Notes: generated by a model from the sequence alone, not told the origin. A DNA stretch of 64,000 nucleotides from Pseudoalteromonas sp. P1-25 (GCF_001401805.1 NZ_LKDW01000002.1:248001-312000), one strand, 5' to 3'. Counted from the stretch's first letter, positions 26,811-36,953 are shown. A program made the numbers and translations.

Positions 26811-27797
26811 TTTTCTTAACCTAATTTTTTTGGCTAAAAAAATAGATAGAGGATAATGGGTTTGTTGTCAATAATTTCTTTTTTATCAGTCTCTTAGGTT
26901 TTTTCTTTGGTGAGGGTAACAATCTTGTTAGTGTAATTTATAGCTGCTTTTTACTATTTATCAATTTTGAATGAGTAGAACACATTTTTAAAATGTTTTA
27001 GGCATTTTAAAAAGTTCTTAATGAAGTCTTTTAACACACTGAAAGTTATAACATTAAAATGGTTATTCAGATTTAGTTTGATATTTTAAAAATTCATTGT
27101 ATTCACGACTCTGAAGAGGAAAACTTCAGCAGAAGCTAACAATGAAAAAGCTTAAAAAAAAGTCATATTACAATTCACTCATTATGTTATGTTCTCGGAT
27201 GTTGAAGAGTAAGTACCTAATTTTATTTAATATCTTAGTGACTATTATATGTGTTGTGAGTGCTAACTGGTCAAAACACCTCTAGACTCATTGCTTACAT
27301 AATTTGAAGAAAAATATTTTTACTAAATTAGCTTTTGGGTTGGAAAGGCTATTTATTTAGACCCTTAGTTTCCTTTAACTCGCCCACGAAATCATCTTTC
27401 AATTTCAGCAAACGCGTTATTTCAAGAACACTCTAATTAGTCTTTTATTAAGCTGTATACGTAATTCAGTAACTAAACATCAAAAGAACATTACGTGTTA
27501 ATCAAAGTTTGAAACTGCTTTAAGAGTTGTTTGCTACTTTTCATGCAACTAATCGCATAATTGATGAAAATCATATGAAAATTGAATAACTTGAGGCACA
27601 ATCAATGTATACAAAAGTCAGTCGGCAGGGAGCAGGGCGTCTTTTATCTTAAACCATGCTCTATTTGCTAAAAAAAATTGTAATTTATCGCTTTATAACG
27701 GCATGTAAATTATCATTTTTTTAGCCATTATCTTTCTATCCTGCCAACACACGCATTAATACTTTGTGCTCACCAGCACTGGTAAATAGGGTTTGTT
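26811..27797. other. Long AT-rich noncoding stretch ahead of the recombinase operon and hsdM
   Basis: Almost 1 kb without a convincing gene, apart from the small frame at 27142-27285. It must hold the promoter of the leftward recombinase operon and of the rightward restriction operon. No clear operator or repeat was identified. Confidence 0.5.
27142..27285 (+). CDS. Possible small membrane peptide
   Basis: A 47-codon frame begins MKKLKKKSYYNSL, followed by one hydrophobic segment (YLILFNILVTIICVVSA). A positive start with a single transmembrane helix is typical of small membrane proteins and type I toxins. The ribosome site (AGAAG) is weak and chance occurrence in AT-rich DNA is quite possible. 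Confidence 0.2.
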   Translation: MKKLKKKSYYNSLIMLCSRMLKSKYLILFNILVTIICVVSANWSKHL

Positions 27798-29468
27798 ATG
27801 AAAAATGAAGCACAAAACTTCTTAAACGAATTAGAGAAAAAGCTTTGGACGGCAGCTGATAAGCTTCGTTCTACACTCGATGCCGCACAATACAAACATA
27901 CTGTATTGGGTTTAGTTTTCCTTAAATATGTGTCTGATGCGTTTGACATTCGCCGTGAAGAATTAAAAAAGCAATTTGCCGATGTGGATAATGAATACTT
28001 CATTGACCCGACTGACTTTGATGCTGGTACTGAAGACCCAGAGTATATTGAAGAATTAAACGCAGAGCTTGAAGTCCGTGACTTCTACACTGAGAAAAAC
28101 GTGTTCTGGGTGCCTAAAGAAGCGCGTTGGTCATATTTACAAGACAACAATAAGGTTGTGATCGGCGGTGAGCTTGAAACCGAAACGGGTAAAAAACTGC
28201 GTAGTGTTGGTCAGCTGATTGATAACGCCCTTGAAGCGATTGAAAAAGACAATAGCAAACTAAAAGGTGTGCTAAACAAACAATACACCACACTAAAAAT
28301 TGACCAAAGCAAACTTGCAGAGCTTATCGACCTAATAGCGACTGTGCCATTCAACCATTCCACCATGAACTCAAAAGATATTCTGGGACATGTATACGAA
28401 TACTTTTTAGGTCAATTCGCGTTAGCCGAGGGTAAAAAAGGCGGTCAATATTACACGCCTAAATCGATTGTAAGCTTGATTGTTGAAATGCTAGAGCCGT
28501 TTAAAGGGCGTGTTTACGATCCTGCTATGGGTAGTGGTGGTTTCTTTGTGCAATCAGAGAAGTTCATCACCGAGCATGGTGGTAAAATTGGTGACGTATC
28601 TATATACGGTCAAGAATACAACCACACTACTTGGCAGTTAGCCGCGATGAACATGGTCATTCGTGGTATTGACTTTGACTTTGGTAAAGAGCCTGCCAGC
28701 ACTTATACCCATAACCAGCACCCAGACCTGCGCGCTGATTACATCATGGCTAATCCGCCTTTTAATATGAAAGAGTGGGATGCAGGGGTAAGCGATAATG
28801 ATCCGCGCTGGCAATATGGGACACCACCAAGTGGTAATGCCAACTTTGCATGGCTGCAACATATGTTGTATCACTTGGCACCGAATGGCTCATTAGGCTT
28901 GTTACTTGCTAATGGTTCGATGTCCTCGAACACAAATAACGAAGGCGCTATCCGTAAAGCCCTTATTGAAAACGATTTAGTCGAATGTATGGTGGCGTTA
29001 CCAGGCCAGCTATTCACCAATACGCAAATCCCAGCTTGTATTTGGTTTTTAGCCAAGAATAAAGGCGAGCGCACCACCGACTATGGTCGTAAGCTTCGTA
29101 AACGCAAAGGTGAAGTGTTGTTTATCGACGCTCGCAATTTAGGTTATATGAAAGACCGTGTACTGCGCGACTTTAAACTTGAAGACATCAAACAAGTCAC
29201 AGATGCTTTCCATAACTGGCAAACAGGTGAAAACTATGAAGATGAGGCTGGTTACTGTAAATCTGTAGAACTGACTGATATCGAAAAACATGATTTTATA
29301 CTTACACCAGGCCGTTACGTAGGAGCAGCAGAAATCGATGATGACGGTGAACCGTTTTCTGACAAAATGGCGCGATTAACATCTAAACTTAAAACTCAAT
29401 TTGAGCAAAGTGCAGAGCTTGAACAGCATCTCAAGGATAATCTAAAGGGGTTGGGTTATGAGCTTTAA
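27798..29468 (+). CDS. hsdM: Type I restriction-modification DNA adenine methyltransferase subunit M
   Basis: The 556-residue HsdM methylates adenine in the target sequence and forms the core of the type I complex with HsdS and HsdR. The N-terminal HsdM_N region is followed by the SAM motif DPAMGSGGFF (241-250) and the catalytic NPPF (319-322). The gene starts an apparent five-gene operon in the order M, S, FRG, PD-(D/E)xK, R. It overlaps hsdS by 11 bases. Its base composition is less AT-rich than the upstream noncoding DNA. Confidence 0.96.
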   Translation: MKNEAQNFLNELEKKLWTAADKLRSTLDAAQYKHTVLGLVFLKYVSDAFDIRREELKKQFADVDNEYFIDPTDFDAGTEDPEYIEELNAELEVRDFYTEKNVFWVPKEARWSYLQDNNKVVIGGELETETGKKLRSVGQLIDNALEAIEKDNSKLKGVLNKQYTTLKIDQSKLAELIDLIATVPFNHSTMNSKDILGHVYEYFLGQFALAEGKKGGQYYTPKSIVSLIVEMLEPFKGRVYDPAMGSGGFFVQSEKFITEHGGKIGDVSIYGQEYNHTTWQLAAMNMVIRGIDFDFGKEPASTYTHNQHPDLRADYIMANPPFNMKEWDAGVSDNDPRWQYGTPPSGNANFAWLQHMLYHLAPNGSLGLLLANGSMSSNTNNEGAIRKALIENDLVECMVALPGQLFTNTQIPACIWFLAKNKGERTTDYGRKLRKRKGEVLFIDARNLGYMKDRVLRDFKLEDIKQVTDAFHNWQTGENYEDEAGYCKSVELTDIEKHDFILTPGRYVGAAEIDDDGEPFSDKMARLTSKLKTQFEQSAELEQHLKDNLKGLGYEL

Positions 29469-30810
29469 CACCCCTAAACATTGGAAATGGCAGACATTTG
29501 AATCGTTATTGAGCGAGCCGTTAAGAAATGGAATTTATAAAAAGAAAGAGTTTCACGGCTCTGGAGCGAAAATAGTTAATATGGGTGAACTTTTTAAGTA
29601 TCCACGGCTAAAGGAAGGCGTGGATATGAAAAGAGTAGAATTGACTGAAAAAGAGCTTATCAAGGCGACTCTTAAGCAAGGCGATCTCATTTTCGCTAGA
29701 CGCTCGCTAACAGCAGAAGGAGCAGGAAAGTGCTCGATAATTCTTGCAATTGATGAGCCTACAACATTTGAATCTTCAATTATTCGAGCGAGATTAAACT
29801 CCCAAGTAGCAGTACCAGAATTTTATTATTACCTGTTTAATTCTCCATTTGGTAAATGGTTACTGGGAACAATTTTGAGGCAAGTTGCTGTATCAGGAAT
29901 CACTGGATCTGATTTAGCCAGGTTAAATGTTCCCGTTCCTCCAATAGAAGAACAACAAGAGATAATTAAGTGTTTTGGAAATATTGACGATAAAATTGAA
30001 ACCAACTGCCACATAAACCAAAGCCTAGAGAACATTGCACAAGCGATTTTCAAAAGCTGGTTTGCTGATTTTGAACCTGTTAAAGCCAAAATTGCAGCTC
30101 GCGAAGCTATAATTGCTGAGTATCAAGAACAATCAGGCAAAGCCCCATCTCCACAGGAAGTAGCAGAAGTGGAAACGCAAGCTGCCATTGTCGCCATTGC
30201 AGGTGCTGGCGATATTATCCCAACCGAAAAACTCCATACCCTAGCAGACCTATTCCCTAACCAACTTGTTGAAAGTGAGTTAGGTCAAATACCAGAGGGT
30301 TGGGAACTTAAAAAAGTAGAAGAAATTGTCACGCGACTAAAGCCCAAACAAAGGTTCACCAAAAAACAAGTCGAACCACATGGAAATGTTCCTGTTTATG
30401 AGCAAGGTGCGGGAATACTTTTAGGTTACCAAAATGGAGAAGCTGGTTTTAAAGCTACCCCAGAGTCTCCAATTTTTATTTTTGGAGACCATACATGCGT
30501 GACTCATTTGTCATGTGAGCCATTCGATATTTCGTCAAATGTTATCCCATTGAAAGGTTGTGATTTTCCAACCATCTGGGTCTTTCAAGCTATAAAAGAT
30601 CTGCAAAAGTTTCAAGAATATAGAAGGCATTGGTCTGAGTTTATTATTAAACAGGTTTTTACGCCATCTTTTGAATTAGCAGAGTTCTATTCAGATTTAG
30701 CTACAACTTTAGCTAAACAGAAAGAAGCTAACGTGGCTGAAAATAGCACCTTAATTCAGATAAGAGATGTCATATTGCCTCAATTATTATCTGGTAATTT
30801 AAAACTTTAA
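29458..30810 (+). CDS. hsdS: Type I restriction-modification specificity subunit S
   Basis: The 450-residue HsdS has two target-recognition domains (about 1-170 and 260-420), each followed by a conserved helical spacer. The first spacer region contains PPIEEQQEIIKCFGNIDDKI. The central segment with FKSWFADFEPVKAK and a long helix separates them. The second domain starts after LGQIPEGWELKKVEEI. HsdS decides the DNA sequence recognised; the specificity cannot be read from the sequence alone. It ends 16 bases before the FRG gene. Confidence 0.93.
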   Translation: MSFNTPKHWKWQTFESLLSEPLRNGIYKKKEFHGSGAKIVNMGELFKYPRLKEGVDMKRVELTEKELIKATLKQGDLIFARRSLTAEGAGKCSIILAIDEPTTFESSIIRARLNSQVAVPEFYYYLFNSPFGKWLLGTILRQVAVSGITGSDLARLNVPVPPIEEQQEIIKCFGNIDDKIETNCHINQSLENIAQAIFKSWFADFEPVKAKIAAREAIIAEYQEQSGKAPSPQEVAEVETQAAIVAIAGAGDIIPTEKLHTLADLFPNQLVESELGQIPEGWELKKVEEIVTRLKPKQRFTKKQVEPHGNVPVYEQGAGILLGYQNGEAGFKATPESPIFIFGDHTCVTHLSCEPFDISSNVIPLKGCDFPTIWVFQAIKDLQKFQEYRRHWSEFIIKQVFTPSFELAEFYSDLATTLAKQKEANVAENSTLIQIRDVILPQLLSGNLKL

Positions 30811-30826
30811 AGGGATTGTTAATTAA

Positions 30827-32131
30827 ATGGAAGAATACGATTTCTCAAAAGTCCCGCTCTGGGATGGAACAGAAAACAGCTTTGAGATTATCGCTGATAA
30901 GGTGAATGGAAGAATTCCAACAACCAAGCTAGAGCATTGGGAACATTTTACAGCGCTATTAGAATCACCTTTTTTCAACCGACCTAGAACTCAAGTTGTT
31001 TACAGAGGGCACAGGCGCTTCGATTGGAGTCTTATGCCAACTCTAGCAAGGGTAGCAAGCAATGGCATAATTAATGAAGATTTAGCGACTAACCAGTTAG
31101 ATATTTTTAAAAAAGCAGTAAGAGGGAGACTGTCTGATAATCAATTAGTTTTGGATGGAGAAGAAGATGAACTTTGGTCTGTAGGGCAACACCACGGTTT
31201 ACTGACTCCTTTATTGGATTGGACATTTTCTCCGTTTGTGGCGTTGTTCTTCGCTTTTTCTAAGGAAGACTCTGAAGACGAGCAAGATAATCCATACAGA
31301 GCAATATATGTGCTCAATAAAACTTTTATAGCCGATGATAGCTTGTGTCCTGATATTCGCCTGATTGAACCTAAAAAGGATGATCATGGTCGTTTGGTAA
31401 ATCAAGCTGGACTATTTACTTACTCCCCTTATGACTCAACTATTGAGGCAAAATTAGCAGATACTCTTTCTGATGAAAAATTTGAAGATGATGAGCTTCG
31501 AAATGCCGATGAAAATGAACAATCTAGAATAATTGCTAAATATATATGTAAAATTTACATCAAAAATGAGGATAGAGAAGGGTGCCTAAGGCATCTCAGG
31601 CGAATGAATGTTCATCACGCAAGTTTATTTCCCGATCTTATTGGCGCGTCAGAGCACTGTAATTTATTAATAGCAGAAGACCAAAGGCAGGCAGAAATTG
31701 ATAGAGCTGGTTCTGAAGCAGCTAAACTAAAAGAAAGTAGCGAAACATTGGAGGTTTCTCAAACAAAGCCTTCAAATATAATTTATGATCTTGATAGAAA
31801 TGAGGTAGATCTCTTTGTATCGATTCTTACATCTGTTTCTGATAAACCTATTGAAGCAGGAAGAATACAGGTCGTCTCTGAAAAACTAGCTAGCTCATTT
31901 ATCGAGTTGAAGTCGGTTGATTGGCATAAGCGCGAAACAATATTGTCCCAAATGCGCTCAAAAGCGAGAGTAATACTAAGAAAGTTTGGAGTCTCATCTT
32001 CAATTAGAGACTCAGTGATTGATCAAATAATAAGTATAATTGTTCAAAGAGAACATACTCGTTCTCAAGACGAACTTTCACCAAATGAAACTTCTCCAAA
32101 AGAACGGAGCATGGAAGTAGAAGCAATTTAG
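30827..32131 (+). CDS. FRG-domain protein within the type I restriction operon
   Basis: The 434-residue protein has the FRG signature near residues 57-75 (VVYRGHRRFDWSLMPTLAR). The conserved GQHHGLLTPLLDWTFSPFVA follows, with an aromatic run after it. FRG domains occur in phage-defence genes and next to restriction systems; their biochemical role is uncertain. The C-terminal 100 residues are helical. The gene sits between hsdS and hsdR with gaps of 16 and 12 bases, so it is cotranscribed and probably part of the system, for example as an added effector. No catalytic residues are established. Confidence 0.8.
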   Translation: MEEYDFSKVPLWDGTENSFEIIADKVNGRIPTTKLEHWEHFTALLESPFFNRPRTQVVYRGHRRFDWSLMPTLARVASNGIINEDLATNQLDIFKKAVRGRLSDNQLVLDGEEDELWSVGQHHGLLTPLLDWTFSPFVALFFAFSKEDSEDEQDNPYRAIYVLNKTFIADDSLCPDIRLIEPKKDDHGRLVNQAGLFTYSPYDSTIEAKLADTLSDEKFEDDELRNADENEQSRIIAKYICKIYIKNEDREGCLRHLRRMNVHHASLFPDLIGASEHCNLLIAEDQRQAEIDRAGSEAAKLKESSETLEVSQTKPSNIIYDLDRNEVDLFVSILTSVSDKPIEAGRIQVVSEKLASSFIELKSVDWHKRETILSQMRSKARVILRKFGVSSSIRDSVIDQIISIIVQREHTRSQDELSPNETSPKERSMEVEAI

Positions 32132-32143
32132 GGAATTAACTTT

Positions 32144-33286
32144 ATGGATAGCTTACTTGTCAATCTACGTAAATACCGACCTCGTGATAATACAGATCCG
32201 CTAGAAAACTTTGTCACAGAAGCCTTTGCTTGGTTGCTTAGAAGCAGCGAAGAAGTAAGAAAAGTGATATTTACTAGAATTAATCAGGCTCTGCAATTAC
32301 CTTGTGAATTACCTCAAGACGAGTGTGTTGTTTCGAGCCAAGAGAACTTTAACGGTAAGTTTCCTGATTTGGTGGTGAATTGGCCTGGTTGTACTTGGGT
32401 GTTTGAGCACAAGGTGTGGTCACATTTACATAGTAATCAATTAAAGAGTTATCGAGATTATATAGAGTCACATAGTGATGACTATCGCTTAATTTTAATT
32501 ACGGCTAAAACTTATCAGCACGCTCAGAACCCCGACGCCGCTTTATGTTGGCAAGACATTTATCATTGTTTACACAAGCTTGAGCAAAATAACAACGACG
32601 AACAGTTAAGCTGGGCACTCAATGATTTTTTAACCTTACTTAAGACTGAAGGGTTAGGGCCGAGCACGCCAATTAATCGTTTTGCAATGAGTCATTACCT
32701 TGAAGCGATTAAGTTTGATAGCCAAGTAGATTCGGTTTTTAAACAAGCTGAACAGTTGCAATGGCCGCTGTTAGACCTTGATATTAAACCTTTATTCAAA
32801 CGGCAAAAAACAGAAAGTCGTGTCGGGTTGGAGTTTAGCCCAGAGTTTGGTGAGTATGGCAGGTGTTGGTTACCGAGTATTTTTTGTGGTGTTTTGCTCG
32901 ATGGTGGTGATCACGGCGTAACTGAGTTTATCAAGGATGAACTTAACTTATGTTTTGTTTTCGACTTTAACAAGTTAGGACAGACTTATATTAGTGGTTC
33001 AGATACCTATCAAGATTTTAAATCAGACTTGTCAGAACTGGTGAAAGAGAAGTTTTGCCAATGGCAGTTTATTGATACCGCTTTAGAGCCAAAGGCCAAA
33101 TATAATCGCTGGCATCCTATTTTTCTTCTTACGCCTATGTTACCTATTTTTAAGGATATGCATACGCATCAAGAGCAAGTTGATACAGTGCACACGCTAT
33201 TTTCTGAAATACAAACACAGCTACTTTCGCTTAGCTCGTTTAGAAATCTTCTAACCGAGTTAGCTTTGCTTAAGGAAAAGATATGA
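32144..33286 (+). CDS. PD-(D/E)xK nuclease-family protein within the type I restriction operon
   Basis: The 380-residue protein shows a PD-(D/E)xK core: ENFVTEAF (Glu21/Glu26), PDLVV with Asp75, and VFEHK with Glu88 and Lys90, followed by QLKSYRDYI. This corresponds to the PDDEXK_4-type family found in restriction and defence loci. The start has a GGGAATTAAC-type region with modest ribosome complementarity. Its stop overlaps the hsdR start (ATGA), so the two are translationally coupled. It might add an extra nuclease activity to the type I complex or be a separate defence effector. Confidence 0.78.
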   Translation: MDSLLVNLRKYRPRDNTDPLENFVTEAFAWLLRSSEEVRKVIFTRINQALQLPCELPQDECVVSSQENFNGKFPDLVVNWPGCTWVFEHKVWSHLHSNQLKSYRDYIESHSDDYRLILITAKTYQHAQNPDAALCWQDIYHCLHKLEQNNNDEQLSWALNDFLTLLKTEGLGPSTPINRFAMSHYLEAIKFDSQVDSVFKQAEQLQWPLLDLDIKPLFKRQKTESRVGLEFSPEFGEYGRCWLPSIFCGVLLDGGDHGVTEFIKDELNLCFVFDFNKLGQTYISGSDTYQDFKSDLSELVKEKFCQWQFIDTALEPKAKYNRWHPIFLLTPMLPIFKDMHTHQEQVDTVHTLFSEIQTQLLSLSSFRNLLTELALLKEKI

Positions 33287-36200
33287 TAACGGAAGATCAA
33301 TTAGAACAAATCACTATAGATTGGTTTAAAGAAACAGGCTACCAGTATGCGAATGGTTACGATATTGCACCTGACTCTGCTACACCAGAGCGTGAAGACT
33401 TTCGACAAGTTATTTTAAAAGCGAGACTCTTAAGTCAGCTTGAAATGATTAACCCGCACGTTCCGCTCGATGCGTTAGAGCAAGCAATAGCTTTAGTCAT
33501 TCATCCCGAAACGCCAATTTTAATAAAGAATAACAAAGAGTTTCATCAATACCTGTTAGAGGGTATTAAAGTTGAATATAAAGAAAATGGTGAAGATAAA
33601 GCGGACTATGTTCGCCTAATCGATTTTAGTGATGTTGCGAAAAACCAATTTTTGGTGGTGAATCAATTTACAATTACAGGTACAAAAGGCAGCCGCCGTC
33701 CAGATATTGTTGTTTTCATAAATGGGTTACCCCTTGCTGTATTAGAGCTTAAAAACCCCGCAGATAACAGTGCTGATATTTGGCACGCATTCAATCAATT
33801 AGAAACGTATAAAAACGAAGTTTCTGATTTATTTATATTCAATGAAGCGCTAGTTATCAGCGATGGCGTTGAGGCACGAGTTGGTTCACTAACAGCGAGT
33901 AAAGAGCGTTTTTTACCTTGGCGTACCGTTGACAATGAAAACGATAAACCAATTTTAGAATTTCGATTAGAGACATTAGTACGTGGATTTTTCAAACCTG
34001 AGTTGTTTTTAGATTACATTCGCCATTTTATTCTCTTTGAAGAATCAGGTGGTGCTTTGATCAAAAAGATTGCGGGCTATCATCAATTTCATGCAGTGAG
34101 AGCTGCGGTAGAAGCTACCGTTGTGGCAACAATGCAGCCAAGCGAATTGGCAATGGTTGCAGAAGCTAATGCTGACTATGCCTCTAAAGTGACGCCAGGT
34201 TCTGGTAAAGCTGGGGTGGTTTGGCACACGCAAGGGTCGGGCAAGTCTATCTCAATGGTGTGTTATGCGGGTAAGTTAATGGCGCAGCCACAAATGAATA
34301 ACCCCACCATAGTTGTTGTAACTGACCGAAATGATTTGGATGGTCAGCTCTATAATACCTTCGGTATGGCCGCAGACACGTTAAAGCAAACTCCAGTGCA
34401 AGCTGAAGACAGAGACTCACTGCGTGAGATTTTAAGTGCAAAGCAATCTGGCGGTATTATTTTTACAACTGTTCAGAAGTTTGCCTTATTAAAAGATGAA
34501 ACAGCGCACCCTGTACTCAGTGAACGTAGCAATATTGTTGTAGTGAGTGATGAAGCTCATCGCAGTCAATACGGTGATAAGGCTCGCCTTGTTGATATAA
34601 AAGATGAAAATGGCTTGGTAATTGGCAATAAATATGTGTACGGCTATTCAAAATATATGCGTGATGCTATGCCAAATGCCTCTTTTATTGGTTTTACGGG
34701 TACGCCAATTTCAGCAGAAGACAAAGACACACGCGCTGTGTTTGGTGACTATGTATCGATTTATGATATTCAGGATGCCGTTGAAGATGGGGCAACTGTG
34801 CCTATTTACTACGAGTCACGCCTTGCCAAGCTTGATATTCGTCAAGATGAAATAGAGCTTCTAAATGAAGAAGTCGATGAAGTCATAGAAGATGAAGAAG
34901 ATGTAGCTGCTCGTGAAAGCACAAAGTCAAAGTGGGCTGCACTTGAAAAGCTGGTCGGTGCCGAGCCGAGAATAGCAAAAGTCGCTACTGACTTAATACA
35001 ACATTTTGAAACTCGTACATCTAACTTTCCTGGTAAGGCTATGATTGTGTGTATGAGCCGAGACATTTGTGTTCATATATACAATGCTTTAGTTGCTTTA
35101 AAACCAGAGTGGCATGACGATGATCCTGCTAAAGGCGCCATTAAAGTTGTTATGACAGGATCTGCGTCTGATAAAGCATTATTACAACCTCATATTCATA
35201 ATAAAGAAACAAAGAAACTTTTCGAGAAACGCTATAAGGATGTAACCGATCCGCTTGAAATAGTAATAGTGCGCGATATGTGGTTAACCGGATTTGATGC
35301 GCCAAACTGCCACACCATGTACGTTGATAAGCCAATGAAAGGGCACAACTTAATGCAGGCTATCGCCCGTGTTAACCGTGTATTCAAAGATAAGCCAGGT
35401 GGTTTAGTTGTAGATTATATTGGTATTGCTAACGAACTGAAAAGTGCACTTAAAACTTATACAGAATCCAAAGGCCGAGGAAAGCCGACTCATGACAATC
35501 ATGAAGCATTTTCTATTCTTGTAGAAAAAGTAGAAGTTATTCGTGCACTATTTGATGGTTTTGATTATTCAAGTTTTGAAGATAACGCATTAAAATTGCT
35601 ACCTGGTGCGATGAATCATATTTTGAGCTTACCAAACCCAGGAAGTGGCAAGCTTGACGGTAAAAAGCGGTTCTTTGATGTGATGGCTGCTTTAACAAAA
35701 GCCTATACGCTGTGTAGTACGTTGGATGAAACATCTGAGTATAAGAAGGAAGTAGCGTTTTATAGTGCGGTTAAGGCGAGTCTTAGTAAGTATACAGGAA
35801 CAGACAAGCGAAGAACTGACGAAGAAAAACACTCAGCAATGAAGCAGATTATTGATAATGCGATAGTTGCAGACGGGGTTGTTGATGTTTTTGAGCAAGC
35901 TGGTTTAGATAAGCCTAATGTTGGCTTACTTTCTGATGAGTTCTTAGACGACGTTCGAAATATGAAAGAACGAAATCTTGCAGTTGAATTGCTTGAAAAA
36001 CTGCTCAAGGATGAAGTTAAAGCACGCATGAAAAATGATGTTGTGTCTGAAAAAGCTTACTCAGATCGCATATTAGAAACACTCAGGAAATACCATAACC
36101 GTGCCATTGAAACAGCTCAAGTAATCGAAGAGCTAATAAAAATGGCTAAGGATATGGAAGAAGATCTTGCTGAAGCTGAAAAGCTAGGCATGAATGCTGA

Positions 36201-36480
36201 TGAGATTGCGTTTTATCGTGCACTAATCCAAAACGAAGCCGCAGTAAGGGAATTGGGAGACAATAATCTTAGAGAACTCGCCAAAGAGATAACCACGAAG
36301 CTTCGTAAATCGACTACAGTTGATTGGCAAAAACGAGATAGTGTTCGAGCTAGACTCAGAAACTTGGTAAGAAGGGCGCTTAGACGTTTCAAGTACCCAC
36401 CAGATCGTTCAGATGAAGCAATCGAGTTATGTTTGAAGCAAGCTGAAGTTTTAAGCGAAAGTTGGACTACCGCAGCATGA
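33283..36480 (+). CDS. hsdR: Type I restriction endonuclease subunit R
   Basis: The 1065-residue HsdR is the motor and nuclease of the type I complex. The N-terminal nuclease core is RRPDIVVF with Asp141, and LELK with Glu155 and Lys157. The helicase motifs are GSGKS (318-322) and DEAH (423-426), with FTGTP further on and QAIARVNRV as motif VI. The C-terminal region corresponds to the HsdR helical domain that docks on the methylase. The gene looks complete. It is the last gene of the operon and the last gene before the right end of the island. Confidence 0.96.
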   Translation: MITEDQLEQITIDWFKETGYQYANGYDIAPDSATPEREDFRQVILKARLLSQLEMINPHVPLDALEQAIALVIHPETPILIKNNKEFHQYLLEGIKVEYKENGEDKADYVRLIDFSDVAKNQFLVVNQFTITGTKGSRRPDIVVFINGLPLAVLELKNPADNSADIWHAFNQLETYKNEVSDLFIFNEALVISDGVEARVGSLTASKERFLPWRTVDNENDKPILEFRLETLVRGFFKPELFLDYIRHFILFEESGGALIKKIAGYHQFHAVRAAVEATVVATMQPSELAMVAEANADYASKVTPGSGKAGVVWHTQGSGKSISMVCYAGKLMAQPQMNNPTIVVVTDRNDLDGQLYNTFGMAADTLKQTPVQAEDRDSLREILSAKQSGGIIFTTVQKFALLKDETAHPVLSERSNIVVVSDEAHRSQYGDKARLVDIKDENGLVIGNKYVYGYSKYMRDAMPNASFIGFTGTPISAEDKDTRAVFGDYVSIYDIQDAVEDGATVPIYYESRLAKLDIRQDEIELLNEEVDEVIEDEEDVAARESTKSKWAALEKLVGAEPRIAKVATDLIQHFETRTSNFPGKAMIVCMSRDICVHIYNALVALKPEWHDDDPAKGAIKVVMTGSASDKALLQPHIHNKETKKLFEKRYKDVTDPLEIVIVRDMWLTGFDAPNCHTMYVDKPMKGHNLMQAIARVNRVFKDKPGGLVVDYIGIANELKSALKTYTESKGRGKPTHDNHEAFSILVEKVEVIRALFDGFDYSSFEDNALKLLPGAMNHILSLPNPGSGKLDGKKRFFDVMAALTKAYTLCSTLDETSEYKKEVAFYSAVKASLSKYTGTDKRRTDEEKHSAMKQIIDNAIVADGVVDVFEQAGLDKPNVGLLSDEFLDDVRNMKERNLAVELLEKLLKDEVKARMKNDVVSEKAYSDRILETLRKYHNRAIETAQVIEELIKMAKDMEEDLAEAEKLGMNADEIAFYRALIQNEAAVRELGDNNLRELAKEITTKLRKSTTVDWQKRDSVRARLRNLVRRALRRFKYPPDRSDEAIELCLKQAEVLSESWTTAA

Positions 36481-36953
36481 TTCAACATAATTATGTTAAG
36501 CAACTTTTACTTAAGTAGGTAGAATCCTGCTTAATATTAAAGGGTTTTTATCTTACCCATATAAAAACTATTTAATTTACAGCTAGTTGCAAACCCTGAT
36601 TTAGAAAAGTTATAAATCGGTAGAACGATGCAGATAACATAAGCTTGATAATTTGTAGAGAGAACCCCAAGTGAGAGTATTGAGCACTTAGAAGGTTTCA
36701 TAATAGTGTTTATTTTCACTATTAGTGACAAATTTCTTACACAATAGTGGAAAAAAGCACTATTAAAGATTACCTAAACTTAGCATTTTCTGCTTCTAGC
36801 AGATCGGCATACTTTTCAAAATACTGAAGTATATAACGATAAAAATTAAAGTTGACTGAGGTAAATATAGAAGGGTAAATTTACAAGTAACTATGGGTCT
36901 AAATTCTGAAAAATAGCTTTCTACATTCAATGTCTAAGTAATGATCCAGCATT
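36481..36953. other. Right end of island, noncoding
   Basis: No supportable gene in about 470 bases. It contains a pair of inverted repeats (36702-36764) and the putative terminal sequence at 36939-36953. Confidence 0.5.
36702..36764. repeat. Twin inverted repeats near the right island end
   Basis: AATAGTG ... CACTATT occurs twice (36702-36723 and 36743-36764). Each copy has an 8-base spacer and the starts are 41 bases apart. The spacers differ (TTTATTTT and GAAAAAAG) while the arms are identical, which argues for a protein-binding or structural role rather than a simple duplication. Confidence 0.55.

Larger units (their letters stand above)
6441..36953. mobile_element. Integrated genomic island carrying a multi-recombinase module and defence genes
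   Basis: The boundaries are set by the interrupted Zn-ribbon gene: only the join 6440/36954 restores its frame. The interior is AT-rich, has no housekeeping genes, and carries a recombinase operon (19679-26810), an insertion sequence, a decayed transposase and several defence modules. Short similar sequences lie at both inner ends in inverted orientation: AATGTTGGATACTAG at 6449-6463, and AATGCTGGATCATTA when the right end (36939-36953) is read inward. An intact diverged copy of the disrupted gene is inside the island. Similar organisation is known for Tn554-like elements and the Gamma-Mobile-Trio islands; assignment to either is an inference. Confidence 0.9.

Noticed and set aside
36537..36731. 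64-codon minus-strand frame at the right island end
   Set aside because: No ribosome site or family resemblance; its sequence overlaps the dyad repeat.
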